64,000 nt of DNA, from NCBI GenBank assembly GCA_020284085.1, contig JACEVL010000495.1, positions 1,128,035 through 1,192,034 on the forward strand. The letters run 5' to 3'. Under the pieces are notes generated by a model. That model did not search any database and was not told the origin of the DNA. It was given only the letters and a program-made list of their open reading frames with translations. The DNA is from Aporrectodea caliginosa. Lineage: Eukaryota; Annelida; Clitellata; Crassiclitellata; Lumbricidae. Positions 23,226-33,900 of the stretch are shown in pieces. Each line of letters opens with the position of its first letter. Position 1 is the stretch's first letter. A program made the position numbers and the translations under genes.

Positions 23226-24225
23226 AACTATGTGAGTTATGTTGTGTTTATTAATCTTTATTCCGACTTTTTGTGAACCTGTTGTGTCTGTTTATTGCAT
23301 TAAACAGTGTTCACAGATGTCACAATTTATCGTGGAAATTGATTTCCTAATGGTCCATCCCACTGGGCTTTCGTGCTAATATGTCTCGTGTTGCTAATCT
23401 AATTACGGGGTTCCCATTTTCAGTTTTAAGCTTCCCATTATTGGTCCAAATGTTCACAACTCAAACTACTGTCTGGTACGTGTCTTCCCGTTTCCTGATA
23501 TTTGTGCTAAATAGTTAAGCGAGTGAGTGATTGGTTTGGTTTGGGTGCAATTGGGTAGATAGGTTCATAGGTTGATGGGTAACTGGATGAACCACAGGTG
23601 GATAGGTGCGGTTGGGTTGTCGGGTTTAGATGAGGGTTGTGTGTTTGTGATATTTGGGTTGCTTGCATTGATGGGTTTAGGTGGGTGGGTGAATGAATGA
23701 GTAAGTGTTTGGGTGGGTATACTGAACCCGGTTTACTTCATACTGACCCATCTCTATTATAGACTTACTGTTACTTGTATAATTCCGATATACAACTATT
23801 CCATTAATCTGACAAACATCTAATTCCGTTCTCGAACTACTTTCTTCTGGTTTTCGGCGATGTTCGGTCTCGGATGGCTAGTAATAGACATCTTCTAAAT
23901 CCTTCTAAGATTGAACAAATTCTCTTAGACAGAAGTAAGAAAAAACTTCGCAGATTTCAATGTTGACTACGGTTCTCGCTTCAATTGATCAAAGATTGAT
24001 GCACCGTTTTTTCTTATAAGTAATTAGATTGGATTAGATTTTCGTTTAGTTTCGATTTTGACATTCTAAGACTTAGTGTTCGGGGTGGGGAAAGCATTTC
24101 ATCCTCTTGAAATAATCTCTGCCCCGGGAAGACTCTTTCTTTGAGAGATACAAACTAAGTCACATTTTCTTTCGAGCCAATGATAATTTTTGGATAACTT
24201 CATTGTGAACCTATTTATATACGCG
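23226..24225. other. Intergenic, no recognisable gene
   Basis: Contains a GGGTTGGGTG-like G/T-rich stretch at 23525-23720. Nothing else identified. Confidence 0.4.
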
Positions 24226-24870
24226 ACTAGTGTTGTTTTCGTTAACTAAAACTAAAACGAAAACCTTCGTTAACGAAAACTCAGGGTTATAGTTAACTGA
24301 AACTAAAACTAAAACGAAAACTTGGTGAAATAACTAAAACTAATAATAACTAAAACTCGCGGAGCCGGCCCAAAACGATAACTGAAACTAAAACGGTCAA
24401 AACTAATAATAACTAAAACATCTAACGAAAACCTAACGAGAACACACAACGAAACCTAGCGTCCTTGAAAATTCAATGTTTCTGTGAATAGGGGCGAAAA
24501 TCGGGAATCACATAAAGATCAATAAGACATTTTTACCACACTAATCATTAAAGGGACATTATATCATGTATGATACATGGCAGGTTATCATACTGTAAGA
24601 ATAATGGTTGCTATTGCCTATTGGCAGTAATTTGATATACATTGTTGTCGGCTAAATATCAGTGAACAAATAACTGAAACTAAAACTAAAACTAAAACTG
24701 AAGAAACTAAAACTGAAACGAGGAAGTGTCAGTTTCTATTAACTAAAACTATAACTAAAACTAAAACTTGGCGATATAACTAAAACTAATAATAACTAAA
24801 ACACCTAGCATGTAAAACTAATAATAACTAAAACTAAAACTCAAGGCAAAACTAAAACAACATCGCTTTC
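24226..24870. mobile_element. AACTAAAACTAAAACG repeat element (MITE-like)
   Basis: The ends are inverted: AGTGTTGTTTTCGTTAAC at 24229 and ACTAAAACAACATCGC at 24851-24866. Each is followed inward by degenerate AACTAAAACTAAAAC units (24243-24430 and 24660-24860). The middle (24440-24650) is unrelated. It has no coding capacity. Confidence 0.6.
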
Positions 24871-25542
24871 AAATTGGTACAGTTTGGAACTTGACTACTT
24901 CTCGTCTTCCTAGGCACCGTGCTACACGTATAGGCCCTAGGCATAGCTGCATCTCAAAAGCATATCAGGTTTTTGGACTATAGCCTAACTATAAGAACCC
25001 ACTGAAAAGTAGCATATCAGGAAGACAATTATAATACTGACACTGATGATAGTAATTACAACAATAACAATTATCATTTTAATAATAACAATTACTATAA
25101 TTACAAGCTCAACAAGGCACCAATTATCAAATAAAAAATAACACCCGTGAAGTCTCTACTAATTTAACCATGAACTCTAAGGCCCCTATAATTATAGGCC
25201 TATGTTCATTTAAATATGCCGTATGAAAATAAACAACAATGTTCCACGTTGCGATAGAGAAACATTTTAAATGTTTAACTGTTCGGGCAATTAAAACTGT
25301 ATGAAATTAGCAAATAATCAAATAGATACATGTACAATTAAAAATATGCAGCTTTCAGTGGATTTGAAAATGAAATTGTCACACCAAAAGGAATGCGTAG
25401 GCTAGCCCTGTAGCGATAGATCTATAGGCTTGTCAAATATCTTGTTAAACAATTATATAGGGTTAGTATAAGCAAGATAATTATAGCTGCGTTTAGTTAG
25501 AAAGAGTGGCGCTATAAGGTAATAAGTTTAATATTGAATTGT
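24871..25542. other. Intergenic, no recognisable gene
   Basis: AT-rich. A run of AACAATAACAATTAT-like units lies at 25045-25100. Confidence 0.4.
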
Positions 25543-25740
25543 AAGTAAGTAAGTAAGTATATTCTTTATTAACCAATTGCTAATCGCACTTTGGTGCACA
25601 GACATCGTATGAACACAGTTAAAAAAGTATACAGCATCCTGACAATAAACTTTTGCGCATCAAGTAAGTTAGTAAGTAAGTAAGAATACCCCTTAATAAA
25701 CAAATTGCCAACCACACCTTGGTGTACAATCAGTATAGTC
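25543..25740 (-). mobile_element. Two retroelement 3' tails with (TAAG)n
   Basis: GTAAGTAAGTAAGTA followed by TTCTTTATTAACCAATTGC, GCACTTTGGTGCACA (25543-25605), and a second version GTAAGTAAGTAAGAATACC with ACCTTGGTGTACA (25665-25730). Read on the - strand these look like LINE/SINE 3' ends with a CTTA tail, similar to the tail at 63585-63627. Confidence 0.55.
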
Positions 25741-25915
25741 CGGCATTTATCTAAGAAAGATAGCCAATTGGGAGTTTAATGTTGCGCAACCGATGAAACA
25801 CGTGATCAGCTATTTTGGGAACGTTGTTTTGATGACCAAGACGCTTAGCGAATCAGAGCGCATGAAAATGGCGAGGAGGAAGATCAAATTGTCGGCTGCG
25901 GTCGAAACTGTAGGG

Positions 25916-26489
25916 CAGTGCTGTCCAACCTGACGCGGCCCGCGGGCCACATGCGGCCCGCGGGCTGATTCTAAGTGGCCCGCCCGAGCTCACTAAATAT
26001 TTGCAATTTCTGTAAAAATGAAGTAAAAGACAAAGTCACTGCATGGTCTACTTGCATAGCTATTCGTTTGTAACTTGGTTTATCGTTTGACATGGTGAAC
26101 ACTAAATCTAGTTCCTACGACGCGTTAAGGTTGATTAGGCTACATTTTTAAAACGTAGTCTACGGTTCTCAACATGAGCGGGAACCCAAAAAAATCAAAA
26201 TTTAATAATTATACTAATATAATGTATATAGCATAAAAAATTTGAAAGCGCAATTCAAAGCCAAATTTCTCACTAAAAAGGTGCTTGAGCATTTATTTTT
26301 TTTACTGAAAAGCATGCCATACATTCCAAATATGCAATTATTCACTATTATTATTCCTTAATTAATTTTAATACAGTTATTAATTTTCAATAAATTTTAG
26401 TCGATGCTTTTGTGTTTAATGGTGCGGCCCTCGGTTTCAAGAATACCTTCTTCGGTGGCCCGCGGGGTCAAAAAGGTTGGACAGCACTG
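25916..26489. mobile_element. hAT-type MITE, 574 bp
   Basis: Starts CAGTGCTGTCCAACCT and ends GGTTGGACAGCACTG in inverted orientation. The flanks CTGTAGGG (25908-25915) and CTGTAGAT (26490-26497) match at six of eight bases, as expected for an old 8-bp hAT target duplication. The left arm contains GGCCCGCGGGCC-type palindromes. No coding capacity. Confidence 0.9.
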
Positions 26490-26497
26490 CTGTAGAT

Positions 26498-27184
26498 TGA
26501 CAAGAAGACTGCGGGATTCTTCGATTAAATCTAAGTATTTAGCCGACAACTGAGAACGAACTTGGTCATCAAGTTACGGTGAAACTAGCGGACTTTACTT
26601 GAAGGAAGTGAAGATTGCGATGCCTGTAAACCAATCTAATCTTCGCGGGCCGGTAGTAGTGAAACAGCTGAAACTTCGAACGGTCGAACTACAAGTTATC
26701 CGATGGATTGTTGCGATGTTTCACGGCGGTCTACTGTACAGGTGAACGATATGGATTTATCTAATTTTGCGTTTACACGCTAATCGACAATCATCCAAAC
26801 GCCGGTTACATTCTCTTCGATTTGAACAATCTTCGAACCTTTCGATGATACAAGCTTGACTGTTGGGAAGAAAAGACCGTCATCACGGAACTTCAGTCAA
26901 ATACGTATCTTAGATAGTAACGCCGCTCATGGGTAGTTAGGTATTTTTTGCAATTGATGTATTGAACCATTTGATTTCATTTAATATAATTAACAAAAAC
27001 TACTAAATGTCTGGTGTCTTTGAAGTGTGACACTACCTAGCGCAACCATTAACGACGAGGCAAATAACCAAGATTACAAACCCGTTACCGCAAGCCCGTT
27101 ACCGGATTACAAGCCCGTTACCGGAAAATATCAAGTATATAAGGGGTCTATGTAATGCTGATGATTCTATGTACAATTTATACT
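26498..27184. other. Intergenic, no recognisable gene
   Basis: Contains a short tandem repeat of AAGCCCGTTACCGGATTACA type at 27078-27125. Nothing else recognised. Confidence 0.4.
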
Positions 27185-28330
27185 AATGCAGGGTTGCCAC
27201 AGGTTCTGAAAAACCTGGAAGTCATGGAATTTGACATGAAAATTCTAGGCCTGGAAACCTGAAAAAACAGGTGTTTTCCAAGAAAGGTCCTGTAAAGTCA
27301 TGGAAATTTGATTTTTAGCTAGGTCATGGAAAGTCATGGAAAATGGAAAAATCATTAACTGCTCTAGACAGTGTTGAAATAATATATTTAAATAGATTGC
27401 TTTGTAAGTTTCAGAAGCACTGGTTAGAATTTTACAAGGATTTCACTTCTGGTACATTTGCACTTTTTTTCAGAACAAACCGATAAGCAATTATTTGATA
27501 TTGGAATGTGTGGATTACACACTGTGCACAATGCATTCCAGACAGAATCATCGAATGGAGCTTAGATGACGTACGTTGTTCCTTTTACAGACTCCTTAAA
27601 GATTTACCCTCCTCGACGAGATGATTATGTTGCCATAACGGGCTGTTAAAAATTTCCATTTACATTTTACGGACATAGATGGGTTGAGAATAAGCTTATT
27701 CCACTTGCAAGCAAAGCACTCAAGCTGTTGTCACACATTGCAAAATATATAACAACGGTGCATTCTGAGAGGAAGTAAACCATACCAACATGTAAGACAT
27801 ACTGAGTTGTGAAAGATGCAATTGCTGACCATCTGTTACCTGTGAAATTGAATTTTTCATCTCTCTTGCCAAACATGTTACAGACTATTTGACAAAGTAG
27901 CACACAGATGCACCTATGGTTCCATTTATAATTGAGGACTCGGAAGAAATCTACCATGATGTCATGAGTAGAATTATAAAGAAAGATGTTGTAACAGGCT
28001 TAACAAACACCTACAAATTGCAAACTTGGAGATAAAAGAAACTTATATTAAAGACTATACAAAAGTGGATATAGGATTTACTCCGGATCTGTTATTGAAG
28101 CAGCTGATGGTATCTACTTCCAAGAAAATCAATGAGAAAACTGCAATTGAGTTCAAGATGGACTGAGGAGATGCTTAACAGAATATATGAGAAGACTGCT
28201 GTTGAAGAGACCTTTGAAGGCAAGTCTTGTCCAAAGTAGTTCCTGTTTAAACCCCAGAGAAATCGTTTTTCTTTCAAATTTCAAAATATCAAATTTCAAA
28301 ATGTTTACTTCCTTGAACATTTTACTCAAA
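27185..28330 (+). pseudogene. Decayed hAT-like DNA transposon with transposase relic
   Basis: The left side begins near 27188 with CAGGGTTGCCACAGGTTCTG, followed by repeated AAGTCATGGAAA motifs, a common hAT terminal pattern. From about 27500 the + strand shows disrupted hAT-like transposase blocks: CGLHTVHNAFQTESS, then DDYVAITG, then HRWVENKLIPLASKALKLL, and finally a region with KRPLKASLVQSSSCLNPREI near 28200-28270. Stops and frameshifts separate the blocks. The right end was not located. Confidence 0.7.
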
Positions 28331-28781
28331 CTATACATCATTACCACATGGCTTCACGATTCGGTAGTTGAATCCTTCTTGCTTGGTTTGTGTACCATTT
28401 GTTAACTATTTCTGCTAATTCTATCTGGTCAGGAATATGTTTATACCTCATTGCTTATGGCGTTCTTGGAAATTGAACGTATTTTCTAGTTTTTATATTG
28501 ATTTCAATAAATGTCTGGTTGCCAGTATTGTCTGTAGTGAAACTCAAACACGATCAAACTACATCTTAGCTACGAGTGACATCTGGTTCCTACCAGCACT
28601 GAATTTATAGAGCAATTTTGTTCAGATGACTGCTTAAACTGCTACCATTACAGTGTGGAAATTCAAAAAAGTTCGGACGCTCGTTCTTCGTACCCCCCCC
28701 ACACTTTCGTCCCGGGCCCCGGCCTACGCATGGTCGCATGCTGATTGTGCGTACACAATTAAATCTATCGTAAGCCGCTGG

Positions 28782-28782
28782 G

Positions 28783-28850
<68 letters not shown>
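28782..28850. repeat. (TA)n dinucleotide repeat
   Basis: TA repeat of about 70 bp with one TTTA interruption. Confidence 0.95.
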
Positions 28851-29364
28851 TTTTATTGAGAAAACATTCTGACAAAAACGCTGAAATGGTAGCATGAGAG
28901 CTGAAAATTAACCTATATTAAAATATTAAACGTTGCTTGAATTGATTAATGAACCGGAAGTAATAAATATTTGTATATACGGACCTGGGGATAAAGTGAG
29001 AGTCGTCTCTTTCGGTGGGCGAGTATGGTTGTGCTGTAACTGTAACTAAAATTTAAAAAATGTGTAAGGAGAATCACACTGGGACTGGCAATGCCAGAGT
29101 ACGATCGAGCAGTGGCTGAAATGATACATGTGTTTGATGGAGTTTAACGACATCTATTGACAACAGAGGTCGTTGACATCGACAGACATTATTTGGGCAT
29201 AATGCAGCTCTCTAAGGTAGAAGACAACGGCCTCTTACATAAAATGGTTAAAGACAATTAAGGAATCTATACTAAGGCCTAATTAATTCGTCGCAAAACT
29301 GTACCTCCGGTTGCATCATTTATCACAGCTTCATTTTGTGTGTTATATAAAATATCAGACTGCA

Positions 29365-30660
29365 AGTATACGAGACATAAAACTCGAGACCGAGACTGAG
29401 ATGTAACCTAGGTCCGAGACCGAGATCGAGACAGTGGGGTCCAAGACCGAGACCGAGACGAGACACAAGGTCCGAGACAGTTCGAGACAGTTCAAAACGA
29501 GTGAAATGCACATTGGACCCAAGTCCCGAAACAATTTTTTCTCAACTTTTGAAGTCTAATACAAGGGTCAAGTCACTGAAATCAGCCGATCACCTGAATT
29601 GTATAAACTATAAAGAAATTAAATATTTCAGCCATTCTGAAATCTTCTAAATGTTTCTAAAATTTAAACCAACAAAGTTCCATATAGGCCCTATGCCTAT
29701 TAGCGATTTAGCGACATAGCCTAAGTCACATCACTCACCTTGAGAAACTAGATGTTGTTCCAAGCGTTTCGCTTATGTTGGCTTTACACAAACGACGAAC
29801 GGCATGCCATTTATTTTGTTTTTCATTGATTTCAAACTGCGTGAATGCAAATTTCACGATTTCAGGTTCTTTATGAGACATTTGTAAGTGTTTCTTGGGA
29901 AATTAGAGAGGTGGTTTCCCGTTGCCTTAATTCCTCTCGGTGTTTTTAGAGAGACACCATCTCCGAGCGTCGATGTCCTTCATCGTCCGTCCTTCCGACT
30001 CCTTGTCTCTGGGCTCGCATATACCGGCGAGGGCTCGGTCGTCCACCACGCACTTTGTTTCCAACAGGGGTACCACGTGAAGGTGGCGTGGTGGGCATTT
30101 GGGTGGTAGAGGCTTTTAGAGACGCTTACCACCCCATTCGCGAAGAGAAGAGTGGCGTCATTGGAAGTTGGAACCTGCCGAAGGGCAGAGAACTTAAAGA
30201 AGAAGATGAGACATTTTAAGATATTTGGAAATTTTGGACTGAAAGTGCAAACTTAAGACTGCTTTTTCAATAGGCTACTCTTAAATCTTAATACAAGAAA
30301 CACCGCTTTTTTAAAACTTCCTGTCTGTTTGGCACTTCCGATTAACTAGTTATCCGTTCGGCACAAGACAATTTTAATAGCGCAATACTGTACGAAGTTC
30401 CGAACAAAATACAGTTTGTACGAGAACTTTGGAGACCGCTTCTACAAGAGAACAAGACTTTCGCTTCGAGACAGTTTCAAAAAAAGACAAGACTTTCGCT
30501 TCGAGACAGTTTTCAAAAAGTCGAGAAATGATCTTGAGACCGAGACCGAGACCGAGACAGTGGGGTCCGAGATCGAGACCGAGACCGGAGACATCAAAAA
30601 ACCTGTCTCGAGATCGTCTCGAGACCGAGACAGTGTCTCGAGACAATAGGCCTACAACTC
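29365..30660. repeat. Region bounded by GAGACCGAGACCGAGAC repeats
   Basis: Degenerate GAGACC hexamers at 29375-29490 and again at 30440-30650, in the same orientation and each including ACAGTGGGGTCC. A unit with AAGACTTTCGCTTCGAGACA is tandemly repeated at 30450-30515. The 900 bp between them is unassigned. This resembles the subterminal repeats of a non-autonomous element, but ends and target duplications are not clear. Confidence 0.55.
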
Positions 30661-30824
30661 TGTAAAATATATAAATTTTTGTTTTACTTTGGCTACCTTA
30701 TTTGGAAAATGTAATTTTTCGTCGATTTTATTTTATAAATATAGACTACTAAACTAAAAAAATTATTTTATTAGTCCATATTTAAAATTATTTATGCATT
30801 TGATGCATAATTATGTAGGCTTAT

Positions 30825-30892
30825 GGAAACAAGACGCGATATTTTGCTGTCCGCCAGATGGAAGCACTCGGCCTAGTCATGCGACATTTAAA
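30825..30892 (+). promoter_or_regulatory. Candidate upstream element of ORC6, shared with 48855-48917
   Basis: About 90-160 bp upstream of the ORC6 ATG lies AACAAGACGCGATATTTT, then CCGCCAGATGG, then CTAGTCA and GACATT. The same blocks in the same order and spacing occur upstream of the transporter gene. CCGCCAGATGG resembles the core of animal CTCF sites. Regulatory function is inferred. Confidence 0.45.
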
Positions 30893-30982
30893 TGAAGTGT
30901 CCCGTCCTGTGCTTTAGGCCTATTAGTCCGTGGTTGAGGCGGTAAACCTTGAGTTGTGAAAGTTAATAATTATTTATAAGAG

Positions 30983-33900
30983 ATGGAATTAAACATTTTA
31001 GCCAGGAAATTAGGACTGAATTCTGATGTTGCTATTAGGTGAGCGGTTTGTACAATTTCTAACTGTTGCAAACAAAAACAGCTGCCAGAAGGGCTGTTTT
31101 ATGGGCCTTCAGCGAAGAACCTGTAATGCCGACCCCAGTATAATTATAGTCCCTGTGTGTATAAATTCTTGGTCAGGTCATCTGTTGATGAAAGATTGAA
31201 GGCGGTCTCTTAGCAGTTTGTTTAGGTATCAGTCTGCAGAAATTTCAGCTTGCCTCAGTTAGAGCTACGTTTTGAGTCTACCATGTGAAAAGAGGACTCG
31301 GTGAAATTTAATTTTGAATTGCCTGCGGTCGATGACTGTACACCTATAAACAATATAATAATATTCGTTTATTAATTCAGGCTGACAAGTACGCAGTAAG
31401 ATTACATGATATAGTAGCAACAGATGATAACAAGTTTAACAGGAGTCGAATTTAACTGTATGGCAGCGTGCAAGGCGCCCATCTGTCCTACTGCTCATTT
31501 TGCAGTCGCCCCTAGGCAGTGGAAGGCTGAGTCAACCTTATGGGGCTAGCAGGTAATGAACCTGCATCCTTCTGATCTTCGTGCCAGCTTGTTGTCATTC
31601 AGACATCTCCCCACCCGGCCAACCTCGATCAGTAAGAATAGAAAGAGCCTGTGACCTCCCCCAGGAAGTCCCACAAGTAATTGAGTAATAAATAGCACAA
31701 AACGTGTGGAACATGTGGATGCATGCGGTAACTAAGCTTACTTCAGGCACTTTTGTTTAATGTTAGAGGGTCTACCCAAATCGCAAGACCCAGTTCCCGA
31801 ATAGGATGAAAATGCAAAATGACCATTTTCCTGAAAAACTATTTTTCTATCAGGCATTCAAAATTCCAAAAACTAGAATGAACTAGTCAGACAATCTCCG
31901 GAATGCTGTACTGGGAAAATATTCTTAAAAATTAGATTTGCACATATAAGTTTTCATTTAGAATATGAATTTAGCAGATTTGGTGGAAATTGATTTTCGA
32001 GGATTGATGCCTCAGGATTCCTTATGCGGTATACATTTGTGAGAGGTCTTGGCGCTCTATTCTATTCGAGTCTGAACGACCATGTTGTTAATAGGGTTAA
32101 TATGGTGATCGGCTGCAGGCGATCTAAAATTAAATTTTACTGTAATGAGTAACGAACATGATAGTTACGAAGGAACACACAGGTCGTAGGGTCTTTGTCA
32201 CTATTGAAAGACGATCCAGAAGACGTTTCCTCATTAAAGTAACTTAAGTAAGTGATCGCACTGAGGAAATGCAAGACCTTATCACAACACATTCTTCAAG
32301 GAACTTATTTAATATCCCATGGATAGAAAGCTTATTCCATTTTAGAAAACATTCCCTCAGGAGTTCCTCTGGAGAAGCACATATCGGCATGGACAGATTT
32401 TGCCATCAGTCTTATATTGCATAGCAGAAACATATGCCACATAATTCAGTTTTCACCAAGTAAAAGCTAAGTTTCACCAGATAAAAGATTTTTGCAAAGG
32501 TTTATTCATCTCTTCTTGAAGATGACTTCAGATTATAACTCTGAATCCAAGTGAGAGGAGGATTTAAGAATACTTGCTGTATATAAGCATCTTTTCGTGG
32601 AATGCTGTATTAGAGGCTGTTTTGGTTGTGTGACATTTCAGAAAGGCAGAAGAATTGATGCGACTGGCTGAAATCCGTTCTGGCTGCAGCACGCTTTCAT
32701 CTCTTGGCCTCACTGGATCCTGTAAAGCTATTATGTGTCTGGAGCTGGCAGCTGTGCTCTGCGGCCACCACGTTGAAAGAGTAAGGTTTATTGCAATCTC
32801 TTCTTGTCAAGAAGTTTATCTGCATTTCTAAGGAATATCAATCAATCATCATTTGTTGATCCATGAATCCAGTTTTTAGACAGATGATTACAATGAACGG
32901 GCCCCCGGGGGCCCGTTCGAAGGGCCCGGCCCGGGCCCTTAAATCAAGGCCCAAAACCCGTCCGAATCAGCATATTATTTTAAGTAAATTTTAAAAGCTT
33001 AAATACAGACTTTCTGTCGCCTAAAACGCTGTGGATTTGAAGATGTGTTGGCCAGCTACAGTGGTGTATTAGTCATCGGCGCGGGGGTAGTTGGCAACTT
33101 GGCACCCGTACCTGTTTACTTGTCGGCTGGCTATACTAAGACCAGCCATGCGTTGCAGCGCGTTGAGGTATTACTGCTATTACCAGACCTGTGGATGATG
33201 TGCTGCTAGAGCCTTGTGCCCCTCTTCAAATCTGCCGCCTTCGCAGTATAGGCTACCCTGTATCGGCGACAGACCGCCGGCGACCATTAGGCCTGTCAAT
33301 CAAAGAAGAAAGATCGCTATATCGGCTCGCCTTCGTAGTATAGGCTACCCTGTATCGGCGACAGACCGCTGGCGACCATTAGGCCTGTCAATCAAAGAAG
33401 AAAGATCGCTATATCGGGAATTGTGGTGAGTCTGGTGACACACTGGCTGTTATTGCATTCGGCTTACGAACAGAAATTGGGAAACATGCTTCCTATCGTC
33501 ACTCGTCAGCCCTACCGCCCGTAGCTGACCCGCAAGCCGACGAGTGACTAACTTAATTTAAGCCCTAGCGCAATTTGTTAATAATACTACCATTAAGATT
33601 GGTTACTTACTGACTTACTTGGACTGTCTAGATCTTAACGCAAGATCTCGTTGTTTACCGCCAAACCGCCATTGCTGTTGCTTTCGTTTGAAATAAAGAT
33701 TTAGTAGTTTATTAGAATAATTCCATTGTTTTGTGCATTTAATTGTCTAATCACGTCAGTGCAGACTGCAGGTAACTTTTAAACTTTGGGAATAAAATGT
33801 GGGCATCAGTTATTAATTATCTAGCGGACTAGCTAATTGTACATGTAATTTAGCGAATTATAACTTTTAGCGACTAGCAAGCTATCAGCCGCCATTTTAT

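Noticed and set aside
27667..27957. 96-codon - strand frame
   Set aside because: It lies antisense to the hAT transposase relic and has no family resemblance of its own.
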